A stretch of 64,000 bases of DNA. Origin: Exiguobacterium profundum (GTDB lineage: Bacteria > Bacillota > Bacilli > Exiguobacteriales > Exiguobacteriaceae). Shown in pieces: positions 20,478 to 28,873 of this stretch (position 1 is the first letter of the stretch; each line of letters starts with the position of its first letter). The DNA is taken from contig NZ_MRSV01000001.1 of assembly GCF_001909285.1 (NCBI RefSeq), positions 232,684-296,683 of the forward strand, given 5' to 3'. A model generated the notes under the pieces. The model was not told the origin of the DNA, did no database searches, and saw only the letters and a list, made by a program, of their open reading frames with translations. The position numbers and the translations under genes are program-made.

Positions 20478-20741
20478 ATGACTCGAACCGTAATCCGTGT
20501 CAGTACTACCGCATTCATCGGACTTTTGGTTTCAATTGCCACATTCTCGATTTTGATTTGGCTCGGTTATGAACAAGCACTCACATCCGGTGAGCCGATC
20601 CAATTCTTAACACGTGAGATTTATCAATTCGAGAACGGAATCGGGGTCGCCAACCAGAATCAGATGGCCATTCTCGGTGCCGGATTCATGGGCCTTGCCG
20701 TTCTCATTGGAGAGATCGGGATACGTCTTAAACGAAAGTAA
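20478..20741 (+). CDS. small membrane protein, two TM segments, unrecognised
   Basis: 87 residues. Hydrophobic helices at about 10-30 and 62-80 flank a polar stretch of 30 residues (EQALTSGEPIQFLTREIYQF); the end is LKRK, suggesting both termini lie inside. AAGAGGAATT precedes the ATG. No family is recognised. It lies alone between the deacetylase and a terminator shared with the convergent YtkA-like gene. Confidence 0.7.
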   Translation: MTRTVIRVSTTAFIGLLVSIATFSILIWLGYEQALTSGEPIQFLTREIYQFENGIGVANQNQMAILGAGFMGLAVLIGEIGIRLKRK

Positions 20742-20767
20742 CCGCTGCATACGCAACGGTTACTTTT
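20740..20767. terminator. intrinsic terminator after the small membrane gene
   Basis: GTAACCGTTGC-type stem: GTAACCG / CGGTTAC extended around a short loop (CTGCATACGCAA), followed by six T; the left arm overlaps the stop codon. Confidence 0.85.
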
Positions 20768-21205
20768 TTAATGCTGATGTTCACCACCATGGTCGTGTGA
20801 GTGAACGATTGGTTGCTGCAATTGGTCGATTTGGTCTTGCGGTACATCACCGACAATCATCCATGCGGACGGCGTATAGACCTTCTGCCCTTCATGGACC
20901 ATGCCGTTCACTTGGTAGATTCCCTGATCGAGTTTCACGCTCGTCACGAGATAGCCATCCTTTTCTGTCACTTCATACGTCCGGGTCTCTTCCGAATCGT
21001 AAGGCGTGACTTGAATATGGCTTTCCGTCACACGTTCATCATTCGATACTTTCATCGCAAGCGTCGTCGAGCCAACTTCTATACGTTCAGGTACGATCAG
21101 TTGAATCCCAATCGGATCAATGGTGCGTTCTACTGATTGAAGTTGACACGCGCTTAACCAAATTGTCGCTAGGATGACAGGAATGACTGCTTTAAATCGT
21201 TTCAT
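20768..21205 (-). CDS. YtkA-like lipoprotein with His-rich tail
   Basis: 145 residues from the ATG at 21205, chosen because GGAGGTGGCAGC is directly upstream and the start overlaps the preceding stop as ATGA. The lipobox is IWLSAC. A single Ig-like YtkA/FixH-type domain ends in IVHSHDHGGEHQH, five histidines in thirteen residues, which suggests metal binding at the outer membrane face. It is co-translated with the PepSY membrane protein. By analogy with similar pairs, copper or haem-linked redox handling is possible but unproven. Confidence 0.78.
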   Translation of the reverse strand: MKRFKAVIPVILATIWLSACQLQSVERTIDPIGIQLIVPERIEVGSTTLAMKVSNDERVTESHIQVTPYDSEETRTYEVTEKDGYLVTSVKLDQGIYQVNGMVHEGQKVYTPSAWMIVGDVPQDQIDQLQQPIVHSHDHGGEHQH

Positions 21206-22527
21206 GCTGCCACCTCCGCTTTCAACTTCCGGCGACCAATCAACCAATCAAATAGGAGAACGACAAGAATACTGATTCCTGCGAGCGGTAATGTCACACC
21301 TAGAAGTAAAATCAAGATACCGACGATTCGTTTAATGCGTTCGTCCTCAAACCGCTTCATCTGTTCAATGGATCCGACTTTTCGTTTGCGCCACATCATG
21401 AACGAGCTGATGACCACGAAAATGAGACCTAGACAAAGCGCGACACCGACCAATTGATTGAGTAAACCGAACAGGCGACCTTCATGGAACGCGATTCCAA
21501 CCGTAATCAGTTTTCCGAGAATCCCGTAATCTGCGTATGTCACAGAGCTGAGTGTTTCACCACTATATTGATCTAAGTTCACCGTCGATTCTTTAAATGG
21601 ATGACCTGCTGCCGATGTGACAGTATAGACGCCTGTTTCGCCTTCCGGAAGCGAGATTGTGTACGGTCGATCAATCGTGGACTTGTTCACCACCTGATTT
21701 AAATCAATCGGCAACATCGTACTTGGAGAAGACGTTGGAACGAGATCTGCTTGGGTCGCCCAAGGTACGTCTTCTGCCACCTCTTTTGTCGTCACGGTCG
21801 ATTCTGGCTTGGCGCCAAACGCATAGGCATACATCGGTGCTCCCGTGTTTGTCGACGAGGAAACCCACTGCAACATCGCACCCGAAACGGATGACCAAGC
21901 CAACCCTGAACTGATAATGAGCACGAGGCCTAGCGATGACCACAAAGCGATGCTACCGTGCATCTGCTTCCACCACTGTCGTCCTTTCCCAAGCTTCGGC
22001 ATAAGCATCCGAAGCGGATTCTTACCACGCGGCCAAAACAAGAATGTCCCCGTAATAAGAAGAATGATTGCCCAGGACGCCGCAAGTTCGACGACCCAGT
22101 TCCCGATTTGACCACCTAATAGTGTGCCATGAATCACAACTAATAAATCCATGCTACCTTCAGCAGACCGCGTTCCTAAAACTTCTGTAGTTTCCGGATG
22201 AATATATGTATACATCATCTCGTCTTTGTTCATCCAACCGATTCGAGTCGATTCGCCTTCATCCGGCAAACGAATCGATGTGATCATCGCATCCGGATAT
22301 TCCGTCATGAATGATTCCTTTTGGACTTCAATCGGCTGTTCTTCCGTGAAAGTTGCCGTCATCATGTCTTTGTATTGCATCTTCGTTATTTGCGGTTCAA
22401 ATAAATAAATGCTTCCTGTCACAGCCAGGATAATAAAAATTGGTGCAAATATGAGACCTGCATAAAAGTGCCAACGCCATACCGCTTGATACCAAGCGTT
22501 GCGTTTATTCAATCGTTCCCCTTGCAT
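21202..22527 (-). CDS. PepSY-associated TM-helix (PiuB-like) membrane protein
   Basis: 441 residues. The first TM helix (about 22-42) contains RWHFYAGLIFAPIF, the typical PepSY_TM opening with a conserved His. Two outer PepSY-type regions (about 60-140 and 265-330) alternate with TM helices near 140-165, 190-210, 355-385 and 395-425. A pair of internal histidines (IHGTLLGGQ, MHGSIALWSS, FHEGRLFGL) recalls haem-ligating positions of iron- and copper-reductase relatives. It is the first gene of a two-gene unit with the His-rich YtkA lipoprotein. The gene reads leftward, away from the aceA remnant. Confidence 0.85.
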   Translation of the reverse strand: MQGERLNKRNAWYQAVWRWHFYAGLIFAPIFIILAVTGSIYLFEPQITKMQYKDMMTATFTEEQPIEVQKESFMTEYPDAMITSIRLPDEGESTRIGWMNKDEMMYTYIHPETTEVLGTRSAEGSMDLLVVIHGTLLGGQIGNWVVELAASWAIILLITGTFLFWPRGKNPLRMLMPKLGKGRQWWKQMHGSIALWSSLGLVLIISSGLAWSSVSGAMLQWVSSSTNTGAPMYAYAFGAKPESTVTTKEVAEDVPWATQADLVPTSSPSTMLPIDLNQVVNKSTIDRPYTISLPEGETGVYTVTSAAGHPFKESTVNLDQYSGETLSSVTYADYGILGKLITVGIAFHEGRLFGLLNQLVGVALCLGLIFVVISSFMMWRKRKVGSIEQMKRFEDERIKRIVGILILLLGVTLPLAGISILVVLLFDWLIGRRKLKAEVAA

Positions 22528-22703
22528 GATGCTTCCCCCTTTATCATTGTGTCCAACTTGTGAACAGATTGAGTATACAAGGAATGGAAACGGTTTATTC
22601 TTACTATTTGTGACAACTATTCGTCGAATTGGAGAAGTGAAAATGAACTTTGGTTCATCTTTTTTTCACATATTCATCAATCTATCTCACATACTTTCAC
22701 ATA

Positions 22704-22733
22704 AAGAAAGAGACACCAACAAGTTGGCGTCTC
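22704..22733 (-). terminator. terminator of the aceA remnant
   Basis: On the minus strand GAGACGCCAAC, loop TT, GTTGGTGTCTC, then TTTCTTT. It stands 11 bases after the stop codon of the isocitrate lyase fragment and is the kind of structure an intact gene would have had. Confidence 0.85.
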
Positions 22734-22743
22734 CAAAATATGA

Positions 22744-22869
22744 TCAATTTGTGAACTGCTCTGCTTCTGTCGACCCAGCCAGTGCAGTCGTTGATGATTG
22801 CCCACCTGAGATGACGAGCGAGACTTCATCGAAGTAACCCGTTCCGACTTCACGCTGATGACGTGTCGC
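22744..22869 (-). pseudogene. aceA: 3' fragment of an isocitrate lyase gene (41 codons plus stop)
   Basis: Read on the minus strand this gives [16 protein letters not shown] and continues through [21 protein letters not shown] to a TGA stop. It matches the last codons of the intact aceA at 39455-40732, which ends ...[13 protein letters not shown]. Bases 22802-22869 are identical to 39522-39589 without a single change; going toward the stop, one mismatch and then ordinary divergence follow. Homology ends abruptly at 22870, and no start codon or upstream part of the gene exists. It is therefore a broken remnant, followed by its own terminator. It marks the left edge of the nitrate-respiration island. 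Confidence 0.93.
22787..22869 (-). repeat. left direct repeat bounding the nitrate island
   Basis: 83 bases matching 39507-39589 with one mismatch (22801 C versus 39521 T), including 68 identical consecutive bases. Both copies have the same orientation and are 16,720 bases apart. Confidence 0.95.
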
Positions 22870-22929
22870 AGAAATTGTTGTATCATTTTGTATTTTTTTA
22901 GGGAGAAACAAGCTCTATGATGCGATGAA

Positions 22930-23940
22930 TTACGTACCAAGACATTCATCGACCATCGCGACCGCGACATGCGCATCGTCAACGCCATGGACGAGAACCC
23001 TTCCGTCTTTGAACAAGAGCATCCGATGATTCCGCCATCGCCATTCTAACGTGAACGGGGTCTGCTTCACGGTGATGTCCGCCCGCTCGAGTTGATGCGC
23101 AATCGGGTCAAGCCCTTCGATGGAGCGACGGACTTGGACGACATCGCGACCACATAGGAGCGCTGTCTGCTGTCGACTTGAAACAAGACTCGGGTAGTCA
23201 TGGGTCTGACAAGACGGGCAAGACACGTCGACGAGCCGTGCGACATCGAGCCGCTGTGACTGATTCTCCCACATGTCTTCAATCAACAGTCGACGTTCCA
23301 TTTGTTCATGACGCCCGGTCAAATATTTCAACGCCTCGACGGCTTGACGACTCGCCACATGTTGCACGATGGGAGCCACCACCCCCGCTGTCGCGCACGT
23401 CTGTCCGGCTAACGGCAAATGACGCATGAGACAACGAAGACACGGCGCTTCTTCCGGCATCACCGTGTAGTTCATGCCGTATGCCCCGACACAAGAGGCA
23501 AACAAGAACGGAATGCCGCGCTCGAGTGCGAAATCGTTCAATAGAAGACGTGTCTCGACGTTATCGGTCGCGTCCAAGACGAGATCAACGGGCGGCAAAG
23601 GCCGAAGCCAATCCCACGATACGTCGGCGATCTGCGCGTCCAACTCAACGTCTGAGTTGATGGTCCGCAGGCGTTCGAGCGCCGCGACCGCTTTCGGCGT
23701 CTCGGCACGTGCGTCCTGTTCCGTATAGAGCGTCTGTCGTTGTAAGTTCGTCACCTCTACATAGTCGCGGTCGACGAGGATAAGTGAGACGCCGGCCCGA
23801 ACAAGTTGATCGCTCACGGCCGCTCCGAGCGCACCGAGACCGACGACGAGCACTCGTTTCACCATCAGACGTTCTTGCCCGTCCTCACCGATACCGTGGA
23901 ACCGGGCCTGCCGCGCGTAACGTTCCGGAACATGTGTCAT
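22930..23940 (-). CDS. moeB: MoeB/ThiF-type adenylyltransferase
   Basis: Activates the C-terminal Gly-Gly of MoaD by adenylation during molybdopterin synthesis. 336 residues. The nucleotide-binding loop [18 protein letters not shown] sits at about 33-50, followed by the acidic Asp (VDRDYVE), the LNDF..RGIPF region, and zinc-type cysteines CLRCL (about 173) and CPSC (about 240). An extra C-terminal segment of 80 residues replaces the rhodanese domain found in some relatives. It is the last gene of the cofactor operon; its ATG overlaps the moaC stop (ATGA). Confidence 0.92.
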   Translation of the reverse strand: MTHVPERYARQARFHGIGEDGQERLMVKRVLVVGLGALGAAVSDQLVRAGVSLILVDRDYVEVTNLQRQTLYTEQDARAETPKAVAALERLRTINSDVELDAQIADVSWDWLRPLPPVDLVLDATDNVETRLLLNDFALERGIPFLFASCVGAYGMNYTVMPEEAPCLRCLMRHLPLAGQTCATAGVVAPIVQHVASRQAVEALKYLTGRHEQMERRLLIEDMWENQSQRLDVARLVDVSCPSCQTHDYPSLVSSRQQTALLCGRDVVQVRRSIEGLDPIAHQLERADITVKQTPFTLEWRWRNHRMLLFKDGRVLVHGVDDAHVAVAMVDECLGT

Positions 23941-24401
23941 CGGACGTAGTCCCCTGACTTCCCGCCTTGTTTCTCAAGCAAGTATGTCGGCCCGATGACG
24001 ATGCCTTTATCGACCGCTTTCGTCATATCGTATACGGTCAACGCTGCGACCGATGCGGCCGTCAACGCTTCCATCTCAACACCGGTATCACCTTTCGTCT
24101 TCACGAACGACTCGATGATGAGCTGTGTCTCGTCCCATTCGAATGTTAAATCGACTTTTTTCAAGGCGAGCGGGTGACACATCGGGATGATGCGGCTCGT
24201 CTCTTTGGCGGCCATAATCCCGGCCACTTGGGCGACAGCAAGCACGTCGCCTTTCGCAAGGTCACCATCCGTGATGAGCTGTTTCAGTTCACTGCTCAAT
24301 TCAACTGATGTGTGGGCCCGAGCTGTCCGTGTCGTTTCCGGTTTATCCGAGACATCGACCATCCGCGCCCGCCCTTGGTCGTTCATGTGTGTCAGTTCCA
24401 T
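23937..24401 (-). CDS. moaC: cyclic pyranopterin monophosphate synthase
   Basis: Converts the MoaA product into cyclic pyranopterin monophosphate, the first stable intermediate. 154 residues beginning with the typical [18 protein letters not shown]. It also carries the [16 protein letters not shown] catalytic block (about residue 75), [19 protein letters not shown] near 115, and a conserved end [17 protein letters not shown] lies upstream of the ATG; the stop overlaps moeB. Confidence 0.96.
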   Translation of the reverse strand: MELTHMNDQGRARMVDVSDKPETTRTARAHTSVELSSELKQLITDGDLAKGDVLAVAQVAGIMAAKETSRIIPMCHPLALKKVDLTFEWDETQLIIESFVKTKGDTGVEMEALTAASVAALTVYDMTKAVDKGIVIGPTYLLEKQGGKSGDYVR

Positions 24402-24404
24402 CGT

Positions 24405-24632
24405 TTATCCTCCGCTCACCATTGGAATGACGGCGACCGTGTCTCCGTCTGCAACCGTATATTCGTCCGTCTCATAGCGCTCATTGACCGCGAACATGAG
24501 ACGTTCCGCTCCCGACACGCCCCGCTCGGCCAAATCCGCTCGCAAGGCGGCGATTGTTTGTGGAGCCGAAACGGTATAGGACCGGACCGCCAACTCTTCT
24601 GCCACGTGGGCAAAACATAATACCTCAATCAT
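24405..24632 (-). CDS. moaD: molybdopterin synthase small subunit (sulfur carrier)
   Basis: 75-residue beta-grasp protein ending VSGG. The terminal Gly-Gly is adenylated by MoeB and then carries the thiocarboxylate used by MoaE. The DGDTVAVIPMVSGG end is diagnostic. The start overlaps the moaE stop by four bases. Confidence 0.95.
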   Translation of the reverse strand: MIEVLCFAHVAEELAVRSYTVSAPQTIAALRADLAERGVSGAERLMFAVNERYETDEYTVADGDTVAVIPMVSGG

Positions 24633-25084
24633 GTGTACGTCACTCCTTCCGGGCGTCCTGGGTGTTGTTCTTTTTGATCACCCATCCATTTCGTGCCGTC
24701 GGTCCAATGCTCCCGTTTCCAAATTGGGACAATTTCTTTAATCCGTTCGATGGCGTAACGATTCGCCTCGTATGCGTCGGCGCGATGGGAAGAACTCGTC
24801 GCGATGACGACCGCTTCTTCCATGATATCGAGTCGTCCAATCCGGTGATGGATCGCCGTCAACGCACCAGGCCAACGTTCCGCCACTTCTTTCGCGATTT
24901 GTTCGAGCATCTTCTCGGCCATCGGTACGTATGATTCATACTCCAAGAGCTCAGTCTGTTTGGAACCCGTCATTTCTCGCACCGTCCCGATAAACAGCAC
25001 GACCGCCCCGACGTTTCGATGCCGGACCGTTTCGTAAAGCGCCATCGGTTCGAGCGGATGTTCATTCACTTGATACCATTTCAT
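24629..25084 (-). CDS. moaE: molybdopterin synthase catalytic subunit
   Basis: Inserts two sulfurs into cyclic pyranopterin monophosphate, forming molybdopterin with MoaD. 151 residues with the family blocks GAVVLFIGTVREMT (about 28-41), LEYESYVPMAEKML, HHRIGRLDIMEEAVVIATSSSHRADAYEA and the catalytic-lysine region VPIWKREHW. It overlaps both neighbours. Confidence 0.95.
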   Translation of the reverse strand: MKWYQVNEHPLEPMALYETVRHRNVGAVVLFIGTVREMTGSKQTELLEYESYVPMAEKMLEQIAKEVAERWPGALTAIHHRIGRLDIMEEAVVIATSSSHRADAYEANRYAIERIKEIVPIWKREHWTDGTKWMGDQKEQHPGRPEGVTYT

Positions 25085-25538
25085 TCTCCATCCACCTTTC
25101 CACTAAACGCATCAACCGGTCCTTGTCTGCCACGGAATCTCCGCGCGCGATCACGTTCGTCACATCGACCGGTTGTTCATGCCCGTCTCGCACGAGCATC
25201 ACTTTCGGATAATCTTTCCGTTTGTATCCCTCGATGATCACGATGTCGACGTGCGCCTCGTACCAGTTGAGGAGCAACTCAAACGTGTCGACCGCTTGCC
25301 ACTCGATTAACGTCCCGTCTTCACCGATCACACTCGATAGCACGGCACCAGCCAACGCGTGACGATGCGAGTCCGTCATCGGCAAGTCGAACGTCCCTCC
25401 GTGACCGTGGTGTTTGATGACACCGACACGGAGCCCCGTCGCCGACAAGCGTGCTGTCAGCTCAGAAACGAACGATGTTTTACCGCTATTTTGATAGCCG
25501 ACCACTTGTAAAATCAAAGCTGATCGATGATTCGACAT
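25062..25538 (-). CDS. mobB: molybdopterin-guanine dinucleotide biosynthesis adaptor MobB
   Basis: GTP-binding partner of MobA. 158 residues; P-loop VVGYQNSGKTSF at about 11-22, then GVIKHHGHGG and the IIEGYKRKDYPK block typical of MobB. It overlaps moeA by 25 bases and moaE by 23, so expression is coupled. Confidence 0.94.
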   Translation of the reverse strand: MSNHRSALILQVVGYQNSGKTSFVSELTARLSATGLRVGVIKHHGHGGTFDLPMTDSHRHALAGAVLSSVIGEDGTLIEWQAVDTFELLLNWYEAHVDIVIIEGYKRKDYPKVMLVRDGHEQPVDVTNVIARGDSVADKDRLMRLVERWMENEMVSSE

Positions 25539-26749
25539 CGCACCGAGTCCCCTTTTTGAAACCCTCTCGTTCCGCCTGGCAGATGAATCAACGCGTTACA
25601 CGTCGCGAGTGAGGAGACGATGCCCGACTTGTCTTTCCCGCTCGGATGAACCACCGTCTGCCCGGTCGCATCAATCGTCACATGTCCACGCACGAACCGG
25701 TCGAACGGATTCGTTTTCGGGAAATCGACACCAAGTTCCGCCTGGATGACAGGTCGCTCCGCTTGCCCGAATAACGTCTTCATATACGTGCCTACAAACA
25801 GTTCCGTTCCGACAAAACACGCCGACGGATTCCCGGATAATCCAAACAACAACCGATGTTCGACGTGCGCGACCGTCGTGACGGACCCTGGCCGCATCCC
25901 AACTTTATTAAACAGCACCGTCGCCCCGAGCGCCTCATATACATCCGGTAAATAATCAAAATCTCCGACCGATACCCCGCCTGTCGTGACGACGGCATCA
26001 CTCGTCCGAAGTGCCTCGTCAATCGCCCGCTTTGTCGAAGCGAACGTATCCGGCAAGATACCGCCATATGTCGCCGCGCCACCGAGTGCCTCGATTTGAG
26101 CGAGAATCATATATGCATTCGAATTATAGATTTGCCCATCGGTTTTTTTCTGTCCCGGTTCAACGAGCTCATCACCGGTCGCAAACACGGTGATGTGCGG
26201 TTTTACGTATACGTCGACCTGCTCATACCCGAACGTAGCGAGCAAGGCGATGACGCCCGGATTAATGCGGGTGCCTCGGTCAACGATATTCGTCCCCGCC
26301 GTCATATCTTCCCCACGATAGGAAATATTGGCATCGCGGGCCGGTCGCTTGAACGTCACGACTCGTTCATCCGCTTGTGCGAGCTCGAGCATGACGACCG
26401 CATCGACTCCGTCTGGAATTTTTGCCCCGGTCATGATGCGAATCGCCTCGCCGGCGCGGAGCGGTTCTCCGACGTGTCCGGCTCCCTGAACGTATTGAAT
26501 GGGTAATGTCACCGGTTCATCGCGGCTCGCTCTCAACAAATCCGCGGACTGGACAGCAAAACCGTCATACGGAGATTTATTAAATGCTGGAACGTCATGC
26601 GTCGCAGTGAGATCCATCGCTAAAATCCGGCCGTTCGCTCGATACAACGGTACCGTTTCCGTCCGACCTTTCCCCGTCGCTTCTTGGACACGGATGACCG
26701 CCTCGTCAACGGCGAGCGGCTTACGAAATAGCGTCGACATCTTTTCCAT
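25514..26749 (-). CDS. moeA: molybdopterin molybdenumtransferase
   Basis: Inserts molybdate into adenylated molybdopterin. 411 residues; N-terminal linker and hinge with PLYRANGRILA, SPYDGFAV (about residue 60), the GAKIPDGVDAVV stretch, then the MogA-like domain with TGDELVEPG, VTTGGVSVGDFDYLP and the GLSGNPSACFVG loop. The start codon shares a base with the mobA stop region; GGAAGTGG is upstream. Confidence 0.95.
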   Translation of the reverse strand: MEKMSTLFRKPLAVDEAVIRVQEATGKGRTETVPLYRANGRILAMDLTATHDVPAFNKSPYDGFAVQSADLLRASRDEPVTLPIQYVQGAGHVGEPLRAGEAIRIMTGAKIPDGVDAVVMLELAQADERVVTFKRPARDANISYRGEDMTAGTNIVDRGTRINPGVIALLATFGYEQVDVYVKPHITVFATGDELVEPGQKKTDGQIYNSNAYMILAQIEALGGAATYGGILPDTFASTKRAIDEALRTSDAVVTTGGVSVGDFDYLPDVYEALGATVLFNKVGMRPGSVTTVAHVEHRLLFGLSGNPSACFVGTELFVGTYMKTLFGQAERPVIQAELGVDFPKTNPFDRFVRGHVTIDATGQTVVHPSGKDKSGIVSSLATCNALIHLPGGTRGFQKGDSVRCRIIDQL

Positions 26750-27297
26750 TACTCCACTTCCTTTCCTAGCAATTCTTCATAATCACTCGGTGTGTTCACA
26801 TTTTTAAACCAGTCCCGTTCAGCAAACGAGACGATTGTCGCCTCTGTCAAGTGAGGCATGACCGCCCGTTCGCCTCGACGTAAAGCGGCTTCGAACTGGG
26901 ACAGTATCGAGCGGGGATACAAGGCGATGAGCGGATGGATTCGATTATCTGCGTAGGCGACAACCGGCTGATTCTCTCGTTCTATCACAAGCCGTTCATA
27001 AACGGTCGACGGCAACAAAGGTGTATCACACGCACAGATGGCATACCATTCAGCCGGGACGTGCCGCATGACGGTGACGATGCCGGCGAGCGGCCCCATG
27101 CCGCGCCATTCCATGTCATCTTCAAGTTGATATGAGGTCATCGACTGTCCGGCCGGTACGACGCTCCATTGGGACGTCGTCGTTGTAACGAGTGTCTGTC
27201 GCGCCCGCTCTTCAAACGAGATGTCCTCATAACAGGCTTGCCATTTAGGGGATCCGAACCGGCGCGATTTTCCGCCTGCCAAGACGATGCCGATCAT
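26749..27297 (-). CDS. mobA: molybdenum cofactor guanylyltransferase
   Basis: Attaches GMP to molybdenum cofactor, giving the MGD form used by Nap/Nas/DMSO-reductase-type enzymes such as the catalytic subunit encoded at 32988-35234. 182 residues; the nucleotide-binding signature is GIVLAGGKSRRFGSPK (about 3-18), with GMGPLAGIVTVM and the CACDTPLLP metal-binding Asp further on. MGD synthesis fits the type of reductase in the same island. Confidence 0.94.
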   Translation of the reverse strand: MIGIVLAGGKSRRFGSPKWQACYEDISFEERARQTLVTTTTSQWSVVPAGQSMTSYQLEDDMEWRGMGPLAGIVTVMRHVPAEWYAICACDTPLLPSTVYERLVIERENQPVVAYADNRIHPLIALYPRSILSQFEAALRRGERAVMPHLTEATIVSFAERDWFKNVNTPSDYEELLGKEVE

Positions 27298-27806
27298 CGC
27301 GTCGCTTCCCAGACGATATGGGAGAGCTCAGGGAGAATCAAGCGAGTCATCGCCAAGTCGACGGCGCCTCGCGACCCTGGCATCGAAAAGATGATCGTAT
27401 CCCCGATGCGTCCTGCTAAAGCTCGCGACAACATCGCCGCCGGTCCGATATCTTCCGTGAAGCTGACATAACGGAACAACTCGCCGAAGCCGACCATTTC
27501 TCGGTCAAGCAGCGGTCGAATCGTCTCAATGGTGACGTCCCGTTTCGTGATGCCCGTTCCCCCGGTCGTCAAGATGACGTCCATTTTTTCGTCGACCATT
27601 CGTCTGACGGCCGCTTCGATTTCAAATGAGTCATCTTTCGTGATCTCACGGTATGTGACCGTATGTGCTTCTTCTTTTAATAGCGTACAAATATGTTCGC
27701 CAGACACGTCCGTATCCAGTGTTCGCGTATCCGAGATCGTCAAAATCGCTGCCCGGACACGCTGTGTGTTTTGATGTACATGGTTGTGTGCTTGCATCGT
27801 CTTCAT
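27294..27806 (-). CDS. moaB: molybdopterin adenylyltransferase-type MoaB
   Basis: Adenylates molybdopterin before metal insertion; in Firmicutes MoaB takes the role of MogA. 170 residues with ILTISDTRTL at about 20, the ILTTGGTGITKRDVT nucleotide site, and IIFSMPGSRGAVDLAM near 140. It overlaps moaA and mobA by four bases each. Confidence 0.94.
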   Translation of the reverse strand: MKTMQAHNHVHQNTQRVRAAILTISDTRTLDTDVSGEHICTLLKEEAHTVTYREITKDDSFEIEAAVRRMVDEKMDVILTTGGTGITKRDVTIETIRPLLDREMVGFGELFRYVSFTEDIGPAAMLSRALAGRIGDTIIFSMPGSRGAVDLAMTRLILPELSHIVWEATR

Positions 27807-28810
27807 CCTCCGATATAACTCATTTCAATTCGGTTTCGCGTCCGACTCCCAGTTCGCGACCGTTCTTCCGAATAGCGGTCGTCCCGTACTTCCCATACCA
27901 TTTTTAGTGTCATGGCAATCAATTCATCGCTCGCCCCACTACGGAGCAATTCGCGGATATCGGTCCCGTCTTCTGCGAACAGGCACGTGTACCATTTGCC
28001 GTCACTCGATAGGCGACCTCGCGTACACGTTCCGCAGAACGGTTGGCTGACCGAAGAGATGAAGCCGACTTGCGCCCCATCCGTGTAACGGTAACGTTGC
28101 GCGACTTCTCCTAGTGTTTCGGGTGCAAGCGGTTCAAGTAATCCATTTCGTTGTTTCAACACCTCAAGAATCGATTCAGACGACACGACATGTTCGACGT
28201 TCCATTCATTCGCCGTGCCGACATCCATGAACTCGATGTAACGGAGTGTGATGTTCCGTTCTTTGAAATAAGCGGCCATCGAGGCGACTTCATGATCGTT
28301 CCAGCCTTTTCGGACGACCATGTTCACTTTCACTTCGAGCCCTTGCCGTTTCGCCTCATCGATTCCTCGTAATACCGTCTCGGGCGACGTGCCGCGTCCG
28401 TTCATCATCCCGAACGTCTCGGCCGATAAGGCGTCTAGACTGACGTTGACCCGGTCGAGCCCAGCTTGCTTCAACACTTTCGCCATCCGTTCTAAATAGA
28501 CGCCGTTCGTCGTCAACCCGATAGTCTCGATGGTCGTGACCGCGCGAAGGCGGCGAATCAGTTCATCGAGATTCGGCCTGAGTAGAGGTTCGCCCCCGGT
28601 CAGACGCACTTTTTTCACGCCGTGTGGGGCGATGATGCGAACGAAGCGCTCGATCTCGTCAAACGATAACAACTCATCTCGTTTTAAAAATTGGTGGTGG
28701 CGGAACGCTTCTTCCGGCATGCAGTATCGGCAACGAAAGTTGCATTTATCAATGACTGAGATGCGTAAGTCTTCCAACGGTCGTCTCCGCCGATCGGTCC
28801 ATGGTGTCAT
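27803..28810 (-). CDS. moaA: GTP 3',8-cyclase (radical SAM)
   Basis: Starts molybdopterin synthesis from GTP. 335 residues. The radical-SAM cluster motif CNFRCRYC is at about 18-25, VRLTGGEPLLR near 70, and the second 4Fe-4S cluster CGTCTRGRLSSDGKWYTC at about 256-273; the end is not the usual bare GG but RNRIEMSYIGG, which does finish in Gly-Gly. First gene of the nine-gene overlapping cofactor operon, 63 bases after narK with a hairpin between; AAAGGATG is the ribosome site. Confidence 0.96.
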   Translation of the reverse strand: MTPWTDRRRRPLEDLRISVIDKCNFRCRYCMPEEAFRHHQFLKRDELLSFDEIERFVRIIAPHGVKKVRLTGGEPLLRPNLDELIRRLRAVTTIETIGLTTNGVYLERMAKVLKQAGLDRVNVSLDALSAETFGMMNGRGTSPETVLRGIDEAKRQGLEVKVNMVVRKGWNDHEVASMAAYFKERNITLRYIEFMDVGTANEWNVEHVVSSESILEVLKQRNGLLEPLAPETLGEVAQRYRYTDGAQVGFISSVSQPFCGTCTRGRLSSDGKWYTCLFAEDGTDIRELLRSGASDELIAMTLKMVWEVRDDRYSEERSRTGSRTRNRIEMSYIGG

Positions 28811-28842
28811 CTTGGTTCATCCTTTCTATCCATCAACGACAG

Positions 28843-28863
28843 CAGGGACCCTCACAGTCCCTG
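28843..28863 (-). other. hairpin without T-run between narK and moaA
   Basis: CAGGGAC and GTCCCTG form a perfect 7-bp stem over a 7-base loop. No T-run follows on the minus strand, so it is not a standard terminator. It could protect or process the narK-moaA transcript. Confidence 0.55.
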
Positions 28864-28873
28864 CGTCGATTTG

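Noticed and set aside
22870..22929. att site or integrase scar next to the aceA remnant
   Set aside because: No integrase or excisionase gene and no short core repeat distinct from the aceA homology was seen, so only recombination at the repeat is claimed.
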